A DNA stretch of 6,152 bases from Porticoccaceae bacterium (GTDB taxonomy: Bacteria; Pseudomonadota; Gammaproteobacteria; Pseudomonadales; Porticoccaceae): assembly GCA_017858295.1 (NCBI GenBank), contig JAFMBU010000102.1:1-6152 (forward strand), in the 5' to 3' direction. The notes under the pieces are model-generated. The model did no database searches, was not told the origin of the DNA, and saw only the letters and a program-made list of their open reading frames with translations. This document shows positions 1 through 5,384 of this stretch, in pieces (positions within the stretch are counted from its first letter, which is position 1; every line of letters begins with the position of its first letter). The translations under genes and the position numbers were made by a program.

Positions 1-147
1 GCAGCAGAAATTATTAGCGCTATTACCCGTGCGGCAGGCAAGGCAGTAAGCCAATCAGGGGCAGTTAAAGAAATGGGTAAATCACTGGAAGATCAGATCA
101 AGGAAAAGGCCAGCGGTTTAAAAGGGCTGTTTGGCAACAAAAACTAA
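1..147 (+). CDS. 3' end of an unidentified protein (C-terminal 48 residues)
   Basis: An open frame runs in from the left edge and ends at TAA 145-147. The 48 visible residues begin AAEIISAITRAAGKAV and end ASGLKGLFGNKN. The stretch is Lys/Glu-rich, probably helical and amphipathic, with no membrane segment, no Cys and no catalytic motif. I do not recognise the family. A short basic tail ending in a 'lkglfg' pattern is seen in some AsmA-like envelope proteins, but that is only a weak resemblance. The gene converges on smpB, with 24 bases between the two stop codons. Coding is supported by the uninterrupted frame to the window edge and by normal codon use, but the start and most of the protein lie outside the window. 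Confidence 0.6.
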   Translation, partial: AAEIISAITRAAGKAVSQSGAVKEMGKSLEDQIKEKASGLKGLFGNKN

Positions 148-151
148 AGTC

Positions 152-175
152 ATAACCCTTAACGTTAAGGGCTAT
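152..175. terminator. Palindrome between convergent genes, possible bidirectional terminator
   Basis: Positions 156-171 read CCCTTAACGTTAAGGG, a perfect 16-base palindrome. After one mismatch (155/172) three more pairs (152-154 with 173-175) extend it. As RNA it could form a 6-bp stem with an ACGT loop. It lies between the stop of the upstream + gene (147) and the stop of smpB, and the smpB TAG (172-174, minus strand) is inside the extended arm. Neither strand has the run of T expected of a classical intrinsic terminator, so termination is inferred from position and symmetry only. A protein-binding palindrome is the alternative. Confidence 0.4.
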
Positions 176-648
176 GCAGAGTGCCGCATAATCCGCTGCT
201 TCTGACGATCCCAGTCACGCTCTTTGTCGTCATTGCGCTTATCAAAATCCGCCTTACCTTTGGCCAGGGCGATCTCAACTTTAATCAGATGGGTTTTCCA
301 ATACATCGCGGTGCAGACGCAGGTGTGTCCCTTTTGGTTGACTCCAGCTTCCAGCTTGTCCAGTTCACGACGGTTAAGCAGCAACTTGCGCGAGCGAATA
401 GGTTCGGTGACATAGTGGGTCGAGGCGGTTGCTAGGGGCGTGATATTGGTGCCGATCAGCCAGGCTTCGCCATTCTGCAGCAACACATAGGTGTCCGTCA
501 GATTGACCTTGCCCTCGCGCAAGCTTTTTACTTCCCATCCCATCAGCGAAATTCCCGCCTCAAACTTTTGCTCGAGAAAATAGTTATGCTTCGCCTTCTT
601 GTTGAGAGCGATGGTGCTGGATTGAGCTTTAGGTTTCTTTTTTGTCAT
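172..648 (-). CDS. smpB: SsrA-binding protein SmpB
   Basis: SmpB binds tmRNA (SsrA) and delivers its alanyl form to ribosomes stalled on broken mRNAs, where the protein mimics codon-anticodon pairing; it acts in the cytoplasm. The 158-residue product has the usual family length (about 155-160). Hallmarks in order are the IALNKKAKHNYF start of the OB-fold core (13-24), the FEAG..L.GWEVKSLREGKVNL block (29-50), NGEAWLIG (59-66), RKLLLNRREL (88-95) and KVEIALAKGKADFDKR (123-138). The basic C-terminal tail (about 139-155) becomes helical in the mRNA channel. The common HDKR is FDKR here, a mild variant. The ATG at 648 is the only plausible start: an in-frame TAA lies at 660-658, and the next Met is inside the core. 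No Shine-Dalgarno precedes it. No ssrA gene is visible nearby. Identity is certain by sequence pattern. Confidence 0.97.
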   Translation of the reverse strand: MTKKKPKAQSSTIALNKKAKHNYFLEQKFEAGISLMGWEVKSLREGKVNLTDTYVLLQNGEAWLIGTNITPLATASTHYVTEPIRSRKLLLNRRELDKLEAGVNQKGHTCVCTAMYWKTHLIKVEIALAKGKADFDKRNDDKERDWDRQKQRIMRHSA

Positions 649-656
649 AACTCGCG

Positions 657-662
657 ATTATA
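657..662 (-). promoter_or_regulatory. Perfect -10-like TATAAT just before smpB
   Basis: On the minus strand a consensus TATAAT occupies 662-657, ending only 8 bases before the smpB ATG (648). A TSS about 7 bases downstream would fall at about 650, giving a leader of one or two bases. At 17-18 base spacing upstream there is no good -35 (TATGAT or TTATGA). Other candidates further up are a TTGAGT (702-697) paired with weak -10s around 682-675, which would give a leader of about 25 bases. The promoter call therefore rests on one hexamer. Confidence 0.35.
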
Positions 663-740
663 CGTCTGCTGGTCTATTTATCATAACCAAATGCGCACTC
701 AATGGTGGCTATTTAATTAGGATCACCTTGGCGATAGCGT

Positions 741-746
741 TACAAT
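741..746 (+). promoter_or_regulatory. Candidate -10 for the SNF-family transporter operon
   Basis: TACAAT (5 of 6 to consensus) lies 25 bases before the transporter ATG at 772, but no good -35 is found 17 bases upstream. An alternative is TTGGCG (728-733) with CATCAT (751-756) at 17-base spacing, 4 of 6 at each hexamer. The 123-base region between smpB and the transporter (649-771) must carry divergent promoters, because the genes point apart. No operator-like palindrome or riboswitch-like structure stands out in it. Confidence 0.25.
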
Positions 747-771
747 TCATCATCATTTTTTGGGGTAGTTT

Positions 772-2145
772 ATGGGCTTACAGCAAAAAGGCATGCACGG
801 AACTTGGGCTAGTCGCTGGACCTTTATTATGGCGGCCACCGGTTCCGCGGTGGGTCTGGGCAATATGTGGAAATTTCCTTATGTTGCCGGCAGTAATGGT
901 GGCGGTGCATTTGTACTTGCCTATATAGCTTGCATCTTATTAATTGGTGTTCCGGTGATGATGGCGGAGGTGGCTATTGGTCGTCGTGGACGTCAGAGCC
1001 CGATCAATTCCATGCGCGATGTGGTCGCTGAGAGCGGCGCTCACTCGGCTTGGCGCCATATTGGCTGGCTCGGCGTTGTGGCGGGCATGCTGATTATTTC
1101 ATTCTATGCGGTGATTGCCGGCTGGGCGCTGGACTATATCTTTTCCATGGCCTCTGGTGAGTTGCGCGGTGCTACAGGTGAAGTGGCTGCGGGTGTCTTT
1201 GGCAGGTTATTAGCGGATCCGACGCGACTGGTATTCTGGCAAACCCTATTTCTAATGCTCTGTGTCGGTGTAGTCGTGGGTGGCGTCAAAAAAGGCCTCG
1301 GCGTTGCGGTGGAAATTTTAATGCCGCTACTGTTTATTATGTTGCTGATCCTACTCGGCTTTAGCTTCTTTCGCGGCAACTTTCAGGCCGGTTGGGATTT
1401 CCTCTTTACCTTCGACTTTGCCGCTTTAACAGGTCGCGGGGTGTTGGAGGCTATGGGCCAGGCGTTCTTTACCCTGAGTATAGGTATGGGCGCGATCATG
1501 GCCTACGGCGCCTATATGCCTCAGAATGCCAATATAGGTAAAACCATTTTAACCGTGGCCTTCTTCGACAGCATGACGGCGATTATCTCAGGCTTGATTA
1601 TCTTCTCCATTGTCTTTGCCACTCCCGGCGTTGAACCCAGTGCCGGCCCCGGCCTGATGTTTATTAGTCTGCCGGTGGCCTTTGGCAATATGCCTGGGGG
1701 ACTATTGATCGGCTCAGTATTTTTTGTGCTGGTGACCATCGCCGCTTGGAGCTCGGCTATTTCGCTGCTTGAGCCAGCGGTTGCCTGGTTGATTGAAGCG
1801 AAAAATATGAATCGCATTCAGGCCAATTCCCTGATCGCCGCTGGCACTTGGTTGTTGGGTTTGGGCAGCGTGTTCTCGTTTAATATTTGGGCTGATTCGA
1901 CGGTTGCGGGATTTACCTTTTTCGACTTTTTAGATTTCCTTACCTCCAATGTGATGCTGCCCCTCTCAGGTCTATTGATTGCAGTGTTTGTCGGCTTTGT
2001 CATGAAAGATGAATTTGTCGATGATGAAATGCAGGACACATCGCCATGGGTAATGCGGAGCTGGCGATTAATGCTGAGATATGTGGCACCGGTGGCTATA
2101 GCCGCGGTGTTTGTTATGGGAATCTATGACAAGTTCTTTGCTTAA
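772..2145 (+). CDS. Sodium-dependent transporter, neurotransmitter:sodium symporter (SNF/NSS) family
   Basis: An inner-membrane Na+ symporter of the LeuT-fold NSS family, whose bacterial members import amino acids. The 457-residue product has the family signature GSAVGLGNMWKFPY in the unwound first helix (24-37). It is followed by the Gly-rich GGGAFVLAY (43-51) and the P..AE...GR motif (61-71). The TM3 Tyr is in SFYAVIAGW (Y112, equivalent to LeuT Y108), TM6 is around AFFTLSIGMG (231-240), and TM8 is AAWSSAISLLEP (324-335), whose Ser pair matches the Na2-site Thr/Ser of LeuT. Eleven or twelve hydrophobic segments fit, the last about 436-451. The ATG at 772 has a weak GGGG Shine-Dalgarno (762-765) and gives the normal short tail before TM1; the Met at codon 8 has a worse site. 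ratA follows after 22 bases, so cotranscription is likely. Substrate cannot be assigned; an amino acid is the family expectation. Confidence 0.93.
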   Translation: MGLQQKGMHGTWASRWTFIMAATGSAVGLGNMWKFPYVAGSNGGGAFVLAYIACILLIGVPVMMAEVAIGRRGRQSPINSMRDVVAESGAHSAWRHIGWLGVVAGMLIISFYAVIAGWALDYIFSMASGELRGATGEVAAGVFGRLLADPTRLVFWQTLFLMLCVGVVVGGVKKGLGVAVEILMPLLFIMLLILLGFSFFRGNFQAGWDFLFTFDFAALTGRGVLEAMGQAFFTLSIGMGAIMAYGAYMPQNANIGKTILTVAFFDSMTAIISGLIIFSIVFATPGVEPSAGPGLMFISLPVAFGNMPGGLLIGSVFFVLVTIAAWSSAISLLEPAVAWLIEAKNMNRIQANSLIAAGTWLLGLGSVFSFNIWADSTVAGFTFFDFLDFLTSNVMLPLSGLLIAVFVGFVMKDEFVDDEMQDTSPWVMRSWRLMLRYVAPVAIAAVFVMGIYDKFFA

Positions 2146-2153
2146 GATTAATT

Positions 2154-2160
2154 AAGGTGA
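2154..2160 (+). promoter_or_regulatory. Shine-Dalgarno that fixes the ratA TTG start
   Basis: AAGGTGA lies 7 bases before the TTG at 2168 and just after the transporter stop (2143-2145). It is the best Shine-Dalgarno in this part of the window. It supports a non-ATG start for ratA in place of the internal ATG at codon 11 (2198), which would remove the first beta strand. Confidence 0.7.
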
Positions 2161-2167
2161 GATCACT

Positions 2168-2617
2168 TTGAATAAGGTTCAGCGTTCGGCATTGGTAATG
2201 TACTCAGATCAGGCAATGTTTGATCTGGTTAATGATGTCGGCAATTATCCAAAATTTATGGATGGCTGCCAGAGTGCTGAAGTGCTTGAACAAAGTGACA
2301 CAGCGATGGTGGCGCGGTTGGATTTAAAAAAGGCTGGGGTCAAAACCAGCTTTATGACGCGCAATAGTCTCAGTGCACCGGATACCATTGAAATGAGTCT
2401 TGAAGATGGGCCTTTTAAAACGCTGCGCGGTGTTTGGCACTTTAAAGCGCTGACCCCAGAGGCCTGTAAAGTAAGCCTCGATTTGGAATTTGAATTTAAC
2501 AGTATGGCGATGGGCATGGCAGCATCAAAGCTGTTCTCGAGTATGGCAAATGATCTTGTAGATTCACTGTGTCGCCGGGCTGATCAAGTATATGGGAAGA
2601 CAGATGACGGACAGTAA
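2168..2617 (+). CDS. ratA: RatA-type START/COQ10 domain protein
   Basis: A single-domain polyketide-cyclase/START-like protein of the COQ10/RatA family, 149 residues against about 145-158 for relatives. It matches E. coli RatA along its length: RSALVMYSDQAMFDLVNDV (6-24), NYPKFMDGC (26-34), DLKKAGVKTSFMTRN (52-66), DGPFKTLRGVWHF (80-92), EACKVSLDLEFEF (98-110), then the C-terminal helix (about 118-142) that closes the hydrophobic pocket. E. coli RatA was reported to bind the 50S subunit and block subunit joining, whereas eukaryotic COQ10 binds ubiquinone; which activity applies here cannot be seen. The start is TTG at 2168, supported by AAGGTGA at 2154-2160. The end overlaps rnfH, the usual partner, so translation is probably coupled. 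Whether it is a true toxin is doubtful, because the pair is a conserved core locus. Confidence 0.92.
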   Translation: MNKVQRSALVMYSDQAMFDLVNDVGNYPKFMDGCQSAEVLEQSDTAMVARLDLKKAGVKTSFMTRNSLSAPDTIEMSLEDGPFKTLRGVWHFKALTPEACKVSLDLEFEFNSMAMGMAASKLFSSMANDLVDSLCRRADQVYGKTDDGQ

Positions 2618-2954
2618 AATGATTGTTGTGGAGGTGGTTTACGGACTGCCGGAGAAACAAAAGTTGATTCAGCTAAATGTGGCTGTTGGCACTACGGCAC
2701 TTCAGGCCGTTGAACAGTCGGGTATTTTGCAGAGTTTCCCGGAGATTGATCTGGAGACCTGCAAAATGGGTATTTTTGCCCAGGTCTTGGGTACAAAGGG
2801 CCTGGCTGAGCCCAGTGAATATCTGTTGCAGGAGCGTGATCGAGTGGAAATCTATCGACCTTTGATCGCCGATCCCAAAGAAGTCAGACGTCGCCGTGCT
2901 GAGGAAGCCAAACTCAAGAAAGAGCAGGCGGAGACTGATAGTAAAGCTGTCTAA
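2604..2954 (+). CDS. rnfH: RnfH family ubiquitin-like protein (RatB)
   Basis: A small beta-grasp protein of the RnfH/UPF0125 family, the conserved neighbour of ratA. The name comes from rnf electron-transport clusters and the molecular role is unsettled; RatB as an antitoxin is only a proposal. The 116-residue product shows IVVEVVYGLPEKQ (7-19), QAVEQSGIL (34-42), IDLETCKMGIF (48-58) and the diagnostic RVEIYRPLIADPKEVRRRRAE (80-100), followed by a Lys/Glu-rich tail (101-116). I chose ATG 2604, which overlaps ratA by 14 bases and has GGGAAG at 2594-2599 upstream. ATG 2592 would lie upstream of that Shine-Dalgarno and add MGRQ. ATG 2619, just after the ratA stop, is also possible and would begin at MIVVEV. 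The stop TAA (2952-2954) adjoins a tandem-repeat array. Confidence 0.9.
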   Translation: MTDSKMIVVEVVYGLPEKQKLIQLNVAVGTTALQAVEQSGILQSFPEIDLETCKMGIFAQVLGTKGLAEPSEYLLQERDRVEIYRPLIADPKEVRRRRAEEAKLKKEQAETDSKAV

Positions 2955-3028
2955 TTAAAAAGCTCTTGATTAAAAGCTCTTAATGAAAAGCTTCTCGACT
3001 AAAAGCCTCTTGGTTAAAAGAGCTTAGG
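2955..3028. repeat. Five imperfect tandem copies of a ~15-base AT-rich unit after rnfH
   Basis: Directly after the rnfH stop are five head-to-tail units: TTAAAAAGCTCTTGA (2955-2969), TTAAAAGCTCTTAA (2970-2983), TGAAAAGCTTCTCGA (2984-2998), CTAAAAGCCTCTTGG (2999-3013) and TTAAAAGAGCTTAGG (3014-3028). The consensus is about TTAAAAGCTCTTGA. A possible diverged sixth copy, AGTAAAGCTGTCTAA, forms the last codons of rnfH (2940-2954). The fifth unit has its core inverted (AAGAGCTT), so it can pair with AAGCTCTT of earlier copies, or with CTCTT at 3007-3011 around a 6-base loop. That folding could help terminate rnfH transcription, but no T-run follows. The remaining 3029-3063, up to the hairpin at the bamE stop, shows nothing recognisable. 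Confidence 0.75.
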
Positions 3029-3063
3029 GCCGACCTAGTTACATGCACCGACCCCTCAAGCTT

Positions 3064-3086
3064 GCCCGGGCTATTTAGGCTCGGGC
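3064..3086. terminator. Strong GC-rich hairpin spanning the bamE stop codon
   Basis: GCCCGGGCT (3064-3072) pairs with GGCTCGGGC (3078-3086) over 9 bp, two of them G-T wobbles, around the loop ATTTA (3073-3077). The bamE TAG (3073-3071 on the minus strand) straddles the loop edge. On either strand the hairpin is at the 3' end of a gene (rnfH on +, bamE on -), so it may act in both directions. No T-run follows on either side, so it may serve as a 3'-end stabilising structure or a weak terminator. Confidence 0.45.
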
Positions 3087-3427
3087 TGCGCCGCAGCACT
3101 TGGCAGGTAGTCGCCAGTCATGCGTTCGAGCTTACCCTCTTGATCAAAGAAGATCGTCACCTGCTCCTGAGTCTCTTTACCGGATGGCGATTTACGACTG
3201 TAGAAATAATCCCAGCGCGCTTGATTAAAGGTATCTGCTACCAGGGGGGTGCCGAGTACAAAGCGAACCTGAGATTTGGTCATTCCCGGAAGCAGTTTAT
3301 CAATCATCTCTTGGTCGACAATATTGCCTTGCTGAATGGCTACTTTGTGTACCCCAGGGAATTTGATCCAGCTACAGCCACTGGCTAAAAGCGTAAAACT
3401 TATTAAGCAAATCAGAACTATTCGCAT
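3071..3427 (-). CDS. bamE: Outer membrane protein assembly factor BamE (SmpA/OmlA lipoprotein)
   Basis: BamE is a small lipoprotein of the BAM complex that inserts beta-barrel proteins into the outer membrane, working with BamA and BamD from the periplasmic face. The 118-residue product begins MRIVLICLISFTLLASGC, a short signal peptide with lipobox ASGC and lipidated Cys18. The mature part shows HKVAIQQGN (27-35), the LPGMTKSQVRFVLGTP motif (46-61), the RWDYFYS strand (71-77) and QVTIFFDQEGKL (89-100), all typical of SmpA/OmlA. The ATG at 3427 is chosen because the signal peptide starts there; the open frame continues upstream to 3559 but would run into fur and bury the signal peptide. A weak GGGAA (3440-3436) precedes the start. 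bamE is divergent from fur, as in many gammaproteobacteria. The last residues (SAAAQPEPK) are low-complexity. Confidence 0.95.
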   Translation of the reverse strand: MRIVLICLISFTLLASGCSWIKFPGVHKVAIQQGNIVDQEMIDKLLPGMTKSQVRFVLGTPLVADTFNQARWDYFYSRKSPSGKETQEQVTIFFDQEGKLERMTGDYLPSAAAQPEPK

Positions 3428-3435
3428 CTGTGGGG

Positions 3436-3460
3436 TTCCCGTTGGTTGAGCGAACGGGGA
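3436..3460. repeat. Inverted repeat CCCGTT-N9-AACGGG in the bamE/fur promoter region
   Basis: CCCGTT (3438-3443) and AACGGG (3453-3458) are perfect inverted arms with 9 bases between. A wobble pair and an outer T-A (3436/3460) extend the arms to 8. The right arm abuts the shared -10 region. It could be an operator for an unknown regulator or a coincidence; it does not resemble the Fur box. Confidence 0.3.
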
Positions 3461-3465
3461 TAATA
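3459..3465. promoter_or_regulatory. Back-to-back -10 elements for fur (+) and bamE (-)
   Basis: On the + strand GATAAT (3459-3464) is 5 of 6 to the -10 consensus. On the minus strand TATTAT (3465-3460) is also 5 of 6 and covers almost the same bases. Expected TSSs would give leaders of roughly 25 bases for each gene (starts at 3498 and 3427). The matching -35s are poor: TTCCCG at 3436-3441 with 17-base spacing for fur, TTCTCT at 3488-3483 for bamE. fur itself has a good Shine-Dalgarno, AAGGGG (3487-3492). If both are real, the two promoters exclude each other sterically. Confidence 0.35.
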
Positions 3466-3497
3466 CCCAAAGCGACAAGCATAGAGAAGGGGTAAGC

Positions 3498-3908
3498 ATG
3501 ACTCTCGAAGACCAAGAGCTAAAAAAAGCCGGACTCAAGGTAACATTGCCACGAGTCAAAATTCTACAAATCCTTGAAAATTGCAGCGATCGTCATATGA
3601 CCGCTGAAGATATCTATCAAGCACTGCGCGATTCCGATGGTGATGTTGGCATTGCTACCGTCTATCGTGTGCTCACCCAATTTGAAGCTGCTGGTCTTGT
3701 AGAGCGCCACAACTTTGATAATGGTCCGGCGATTTACGAGATTGATCGCGGTGAGCATCACGATCATATGGTCTGCACTGAGACCGGCAAAGTGATTGAG
3801 TTCCACGATGCGGAAATTGAAAACCTGCAGGAGCGCATTGCTGCAGAAAAGGGTTATCAGCTAGTTGGCCACAGTCTGGTGCTCTATGTGAAACCGAACA
3901 ACGCGTAA
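3498..3908 (+). CDS. fur: Ferric uptake regulator Fur
   Basis: Fur is a dimeric Fe2+-responsive DNA-binding repressor of iron uptake genes. The 136-residue protein has the winged-helix domain with LKKAGLKVTLPRVKILQIL (8-26), RHMTAEDIYQAL (32-43) and the recognition-helix block DVGIATVYRVLTQFEAAGLVERH (49-71), then the dimerisation domain. Metal ligands match E. coli numbering: H33, E81, H88, H90 for one site and H87, D89, E108, H125 for the other, with the GEHHDHMVC motif at 85-93. Only Cys93 of the usual CxxC remains (Cys96 is Thr) and the C-terminal Cys pair is absent, as in Pseudomonas Fur. There is also a Cys29. The ATG at 3498 has AAGGGG six bases upstream. No convincing Fur box is seen in its own promoter. 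Downstream is an AGCS transporter. Confidence 0.97.
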   Translation: MTLEDQELKKAGLKVTLPRVKILQILENCSDRHMTAEDIYQALRDSDGDVGIATVYRVLTQFEAAGLVERHNFDNGPAIYEIDRGEHHDHMVCTETGKVIEFHDAEIENLQERIAAEKGYQLVGHSLVLYVKPNNA

Positions 3909-3923
3909 AAGGCTCCACTCTTC

Positions 3924-3940
3924 GCGGTCACCGTGATCGC
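3924..3940 (+). terminator. Possible weak terminator after fur
   Basis: GCGGTCA and TGATCGC (3924-3930, 3934-3940) can form a 7-bp stem with one G-T wobble around CCG. Six bases later comes a short T-run (CTTTTCC, 3946-3952). It sits 16 bases after the fur stop and 36 before the symporter ATG. The T-run is distant and interrupted, so read-through into the symporter gene is likely if it functions at all. Confidence 0.3.
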
Positions 3941-3975
3941 AGTTACTTTTCCGTCTAAAAAGAATTATAAAAATA

Positions 3976-5364
3976 ATGACTGAAACTACTCTAAAACAAA
4001 TTGAAAACTTCCTTAATGCCTGGGCTGATCTAATGTGGAGCACACCACTGGTGGTGCTTCTAGTGGGCGGTGGTCTGTTCTTTATGATCCGTTCACGCAT
4101 GCAACCCTATCGTTATTTTGGCCACGCCATTGCACTGCTGCGCGGCAAGTACAGCGACCCCAATGATCCTGGGCATATTCCCCATTCACAGGCCCTGTCT
4201 ACAGCGCTCTCTGGCACCATTGGTCTGGGCAATATTGCCGGCGTGGCCATCGCTATTAGCATCGGTGGTCCTGGCGCGGTGTTCTGGATGTGGGTTACCG
4301 CCATAGTGGGTGTGGCAACCAAGTTTTACACCGCATCCCTAGCAGTGATGTTCCGCGGCCATGACTCTCTCGGCACACTGCGCGGCGGCCCCATGTACGT
4401 GATTATCGAGGGCATGGGTAAGCGCTGGTATCCCCTTGCGGCGCTGTTTGCCGTGGCCTGTTTAATAGGTGCGCTACCGCTTTTTCAGGCCAACCAGTTT
4501 ATTCAATTGCTCCGTGACAGTGTTGCGATCCCGGCCGGTTTGGCCACTAGCGATCAGCACTTTGCCTTTGATTTTTTTGCCAGTCTCACTGTGGCGATTT
4601 TAGTCACTATTGTCGTGGCGGGGCGGATCGAGCGCATTGGCCGCTTAACGGTGCGCCTGGTGCCGACCATGGTGTGTCTCTATCTGGGTATGACTTCGGT
4701 AATTCTTTACACCTACATGGCTGATATACCGGCAGTATTTTGGCTGATTATTAGCGACGCCTTTACCGGTGAAGCAGCAGCCGGTGGTTCGGTAGGTGCA
4801 GTGATTATGATCGGTGTGCGCCGCGGAGCCTTCTCCAATGAGGCGGGCATAGGCACTGAGTCCCTGGCCCATGGTGCGGCAAAAACCACAGAGCCAATCC
4901 GCGAAGGTATTGTCGCCATGGTTGGCCCGGTGATTGACACTCTGGTGGTCTGTACCTGTACCGCATTGATTATTCTGTTAACTGGTGTCTGGCAGGCGGA
5001 TTCTGGACTTGCCGGCGTGACCATGACAGCTCGCGCGATCGAGCAGGTATTCCCAGTTACTGGCATTTACCTGTTGCTGATTATGGTCGGCATGTTGAGC
5101 TTTAGCACCATGGTGAGCATGTGGTTTTACGGGGTTAAATGTGCCGGATTCTTGTTCGGTGCCGAGCGCGAACATTATTACACGCCGGTCTATATCAGCT
5201 TGATTGTGGTGGGTGCAGTAGTGTCCATGGATATAGTCAATGGCCTGATTTTGGCCGCCTATGCCACCATGGCCATTCCAACGATGATCTCAACACTGTA
5301 CTTGGCGCCAAAGGTTAATGTCGCAGCGAAAAAGTATTTTGCTGAACTGCGCGCTAGCAAGTAG
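3976..5364 (+). CDS. Sodium:alanine/glycine symporter, AGCS family
   Basis: An inner-membrane symporter of the alanine/glycine:cation family, which imports small amino acids with Na+. The 462-residue product is of normal length. Family motifs are the N-terminal PLVVLLVGGGLFFMIRSRM (24-42), the substrate/ion-binding block SGTIGLGNIAGVAIAISIGG (79-98) continuing PGAVFWMWV, RGGPMYVI (136-143), the late motif FSNEAGIGTESLAHGAAKT (286-304) and IREGIVAMVGPVIDTLVVCT (308-327). About eleven hydrophobic segments are visible. After ATKF the glutamate common in characterised members is replaced (ATKFYTASLAVMFR), and the middle has LPLFQANQ (167-174), suggesting a subgroup away from DagA/AlsT. The ATG at 3976 has only a weak purine stretch upstream (AAAAAG). 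It is 67 bases after fur on the same strand; regulation by Fur is not indicated. The substrate, probably Ala or Gly, is inferred from family. Confidence 0.92.
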   Translation: MTETTLKQIENFLNAWADLMWSTPLVVLLVGGGLFFMIRSRMQPYRYFGHAIALLRGKYSDPNDPGHIPHSQALSTALSGTIGLGNIAGVAIAISIGGPGAVFWMWVTAIVGVATKFYTASLAVMFRGHDSLGTLRGGPMYVIIEGMGKRWYPLAALFAVACLIGALPLFQANQFIQLLRDSVAIPAGLATSDQHFAFDFFASLTVAILVTIVVAGRIERIGRLTVRLVPTMVCLYLGMTSVILYTYMADIPAVFWLIISDAFTGEAAAGGSVGAVIMIGVRRGAFSNEAGIGTESLAHGAAKTTEPIREGIVAMVGPVIDTLVVCTCTALIILLTGVWQADSGLAGVTMTARAIEQVFPVTGIYLLLIMVGMLSFSTMVSMWFYGVKCAGFLFGAEREHYYTPVYISLIVVGAVVSMDIVNGLILAAYATMAIPTMISTLYLAPKVNVAAKKYFAELRASK

Positions 5365-5384
5365 AGAGTTTGTTTCGATATAGG

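Noticed and set aside
181..435. Open frame on the + strand opposite smpB
   Set aside because: Antisense shadow of smpB with no recognisable motifs; the smpB reading is unmistakable.
649..771. ssrA (tmRNA) or another small RNA next to smpB
   Set aside because: No tRNA-like ends or stable structure, and the region is too short for tmRNA.
728..928. Open frame overlapping the start of the SNF transporter
   Set aside because: Out-of-frame shadow; hydrophobicity comes from the transporter's first helices read in another frame.
2168..2954. RatA/RatB as a mobile toxin-antitoxin system
   Set aside because: The pair sits in a conserved core locus with smpB, bamE and fur and shows no mobile-element signs.
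2955..3028. CRISPR array
   Set aside because: Units are 14-15 bases, contiguous and diverged, with no spacers and no cas genes.
3085..3097. GCTGC-GCC-GCAGC inverted repeat near the bamE end
   Set aside because: Falls in codons for the low-complexity AAAQ tail; a small coding coincidence next to the stronger hairpin at 3064-3086.
3453..3471. Possible Fur box in the fur promoter
   Set aside because: Only one GATAAT hexamer fits; about 8 of 19 positions match the consensus, and that hexamer is better explained as a -10.
3428..3559. Upstream extension of the bamE frame giving a 162-residue protein
   Set aside because: It would bury the lipoprotein signal peptide (MRIVLICLISFTLLASGC) inside the protein and overlap the fur start; ATG 3427 gives the standard form.
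3909..3975. Glycine or other riboswitch before the AGCS symporter
   Set aside because: Only 67 bases with one small hairpin; no conserved aptamer elements.
4713..5066. Minus-strand open frame of 117 codons inside the AGCS gene
   Set aside because: Pro/Ser/Thr-rich antisense shadow typical of transporter genes, with no family resemblance.
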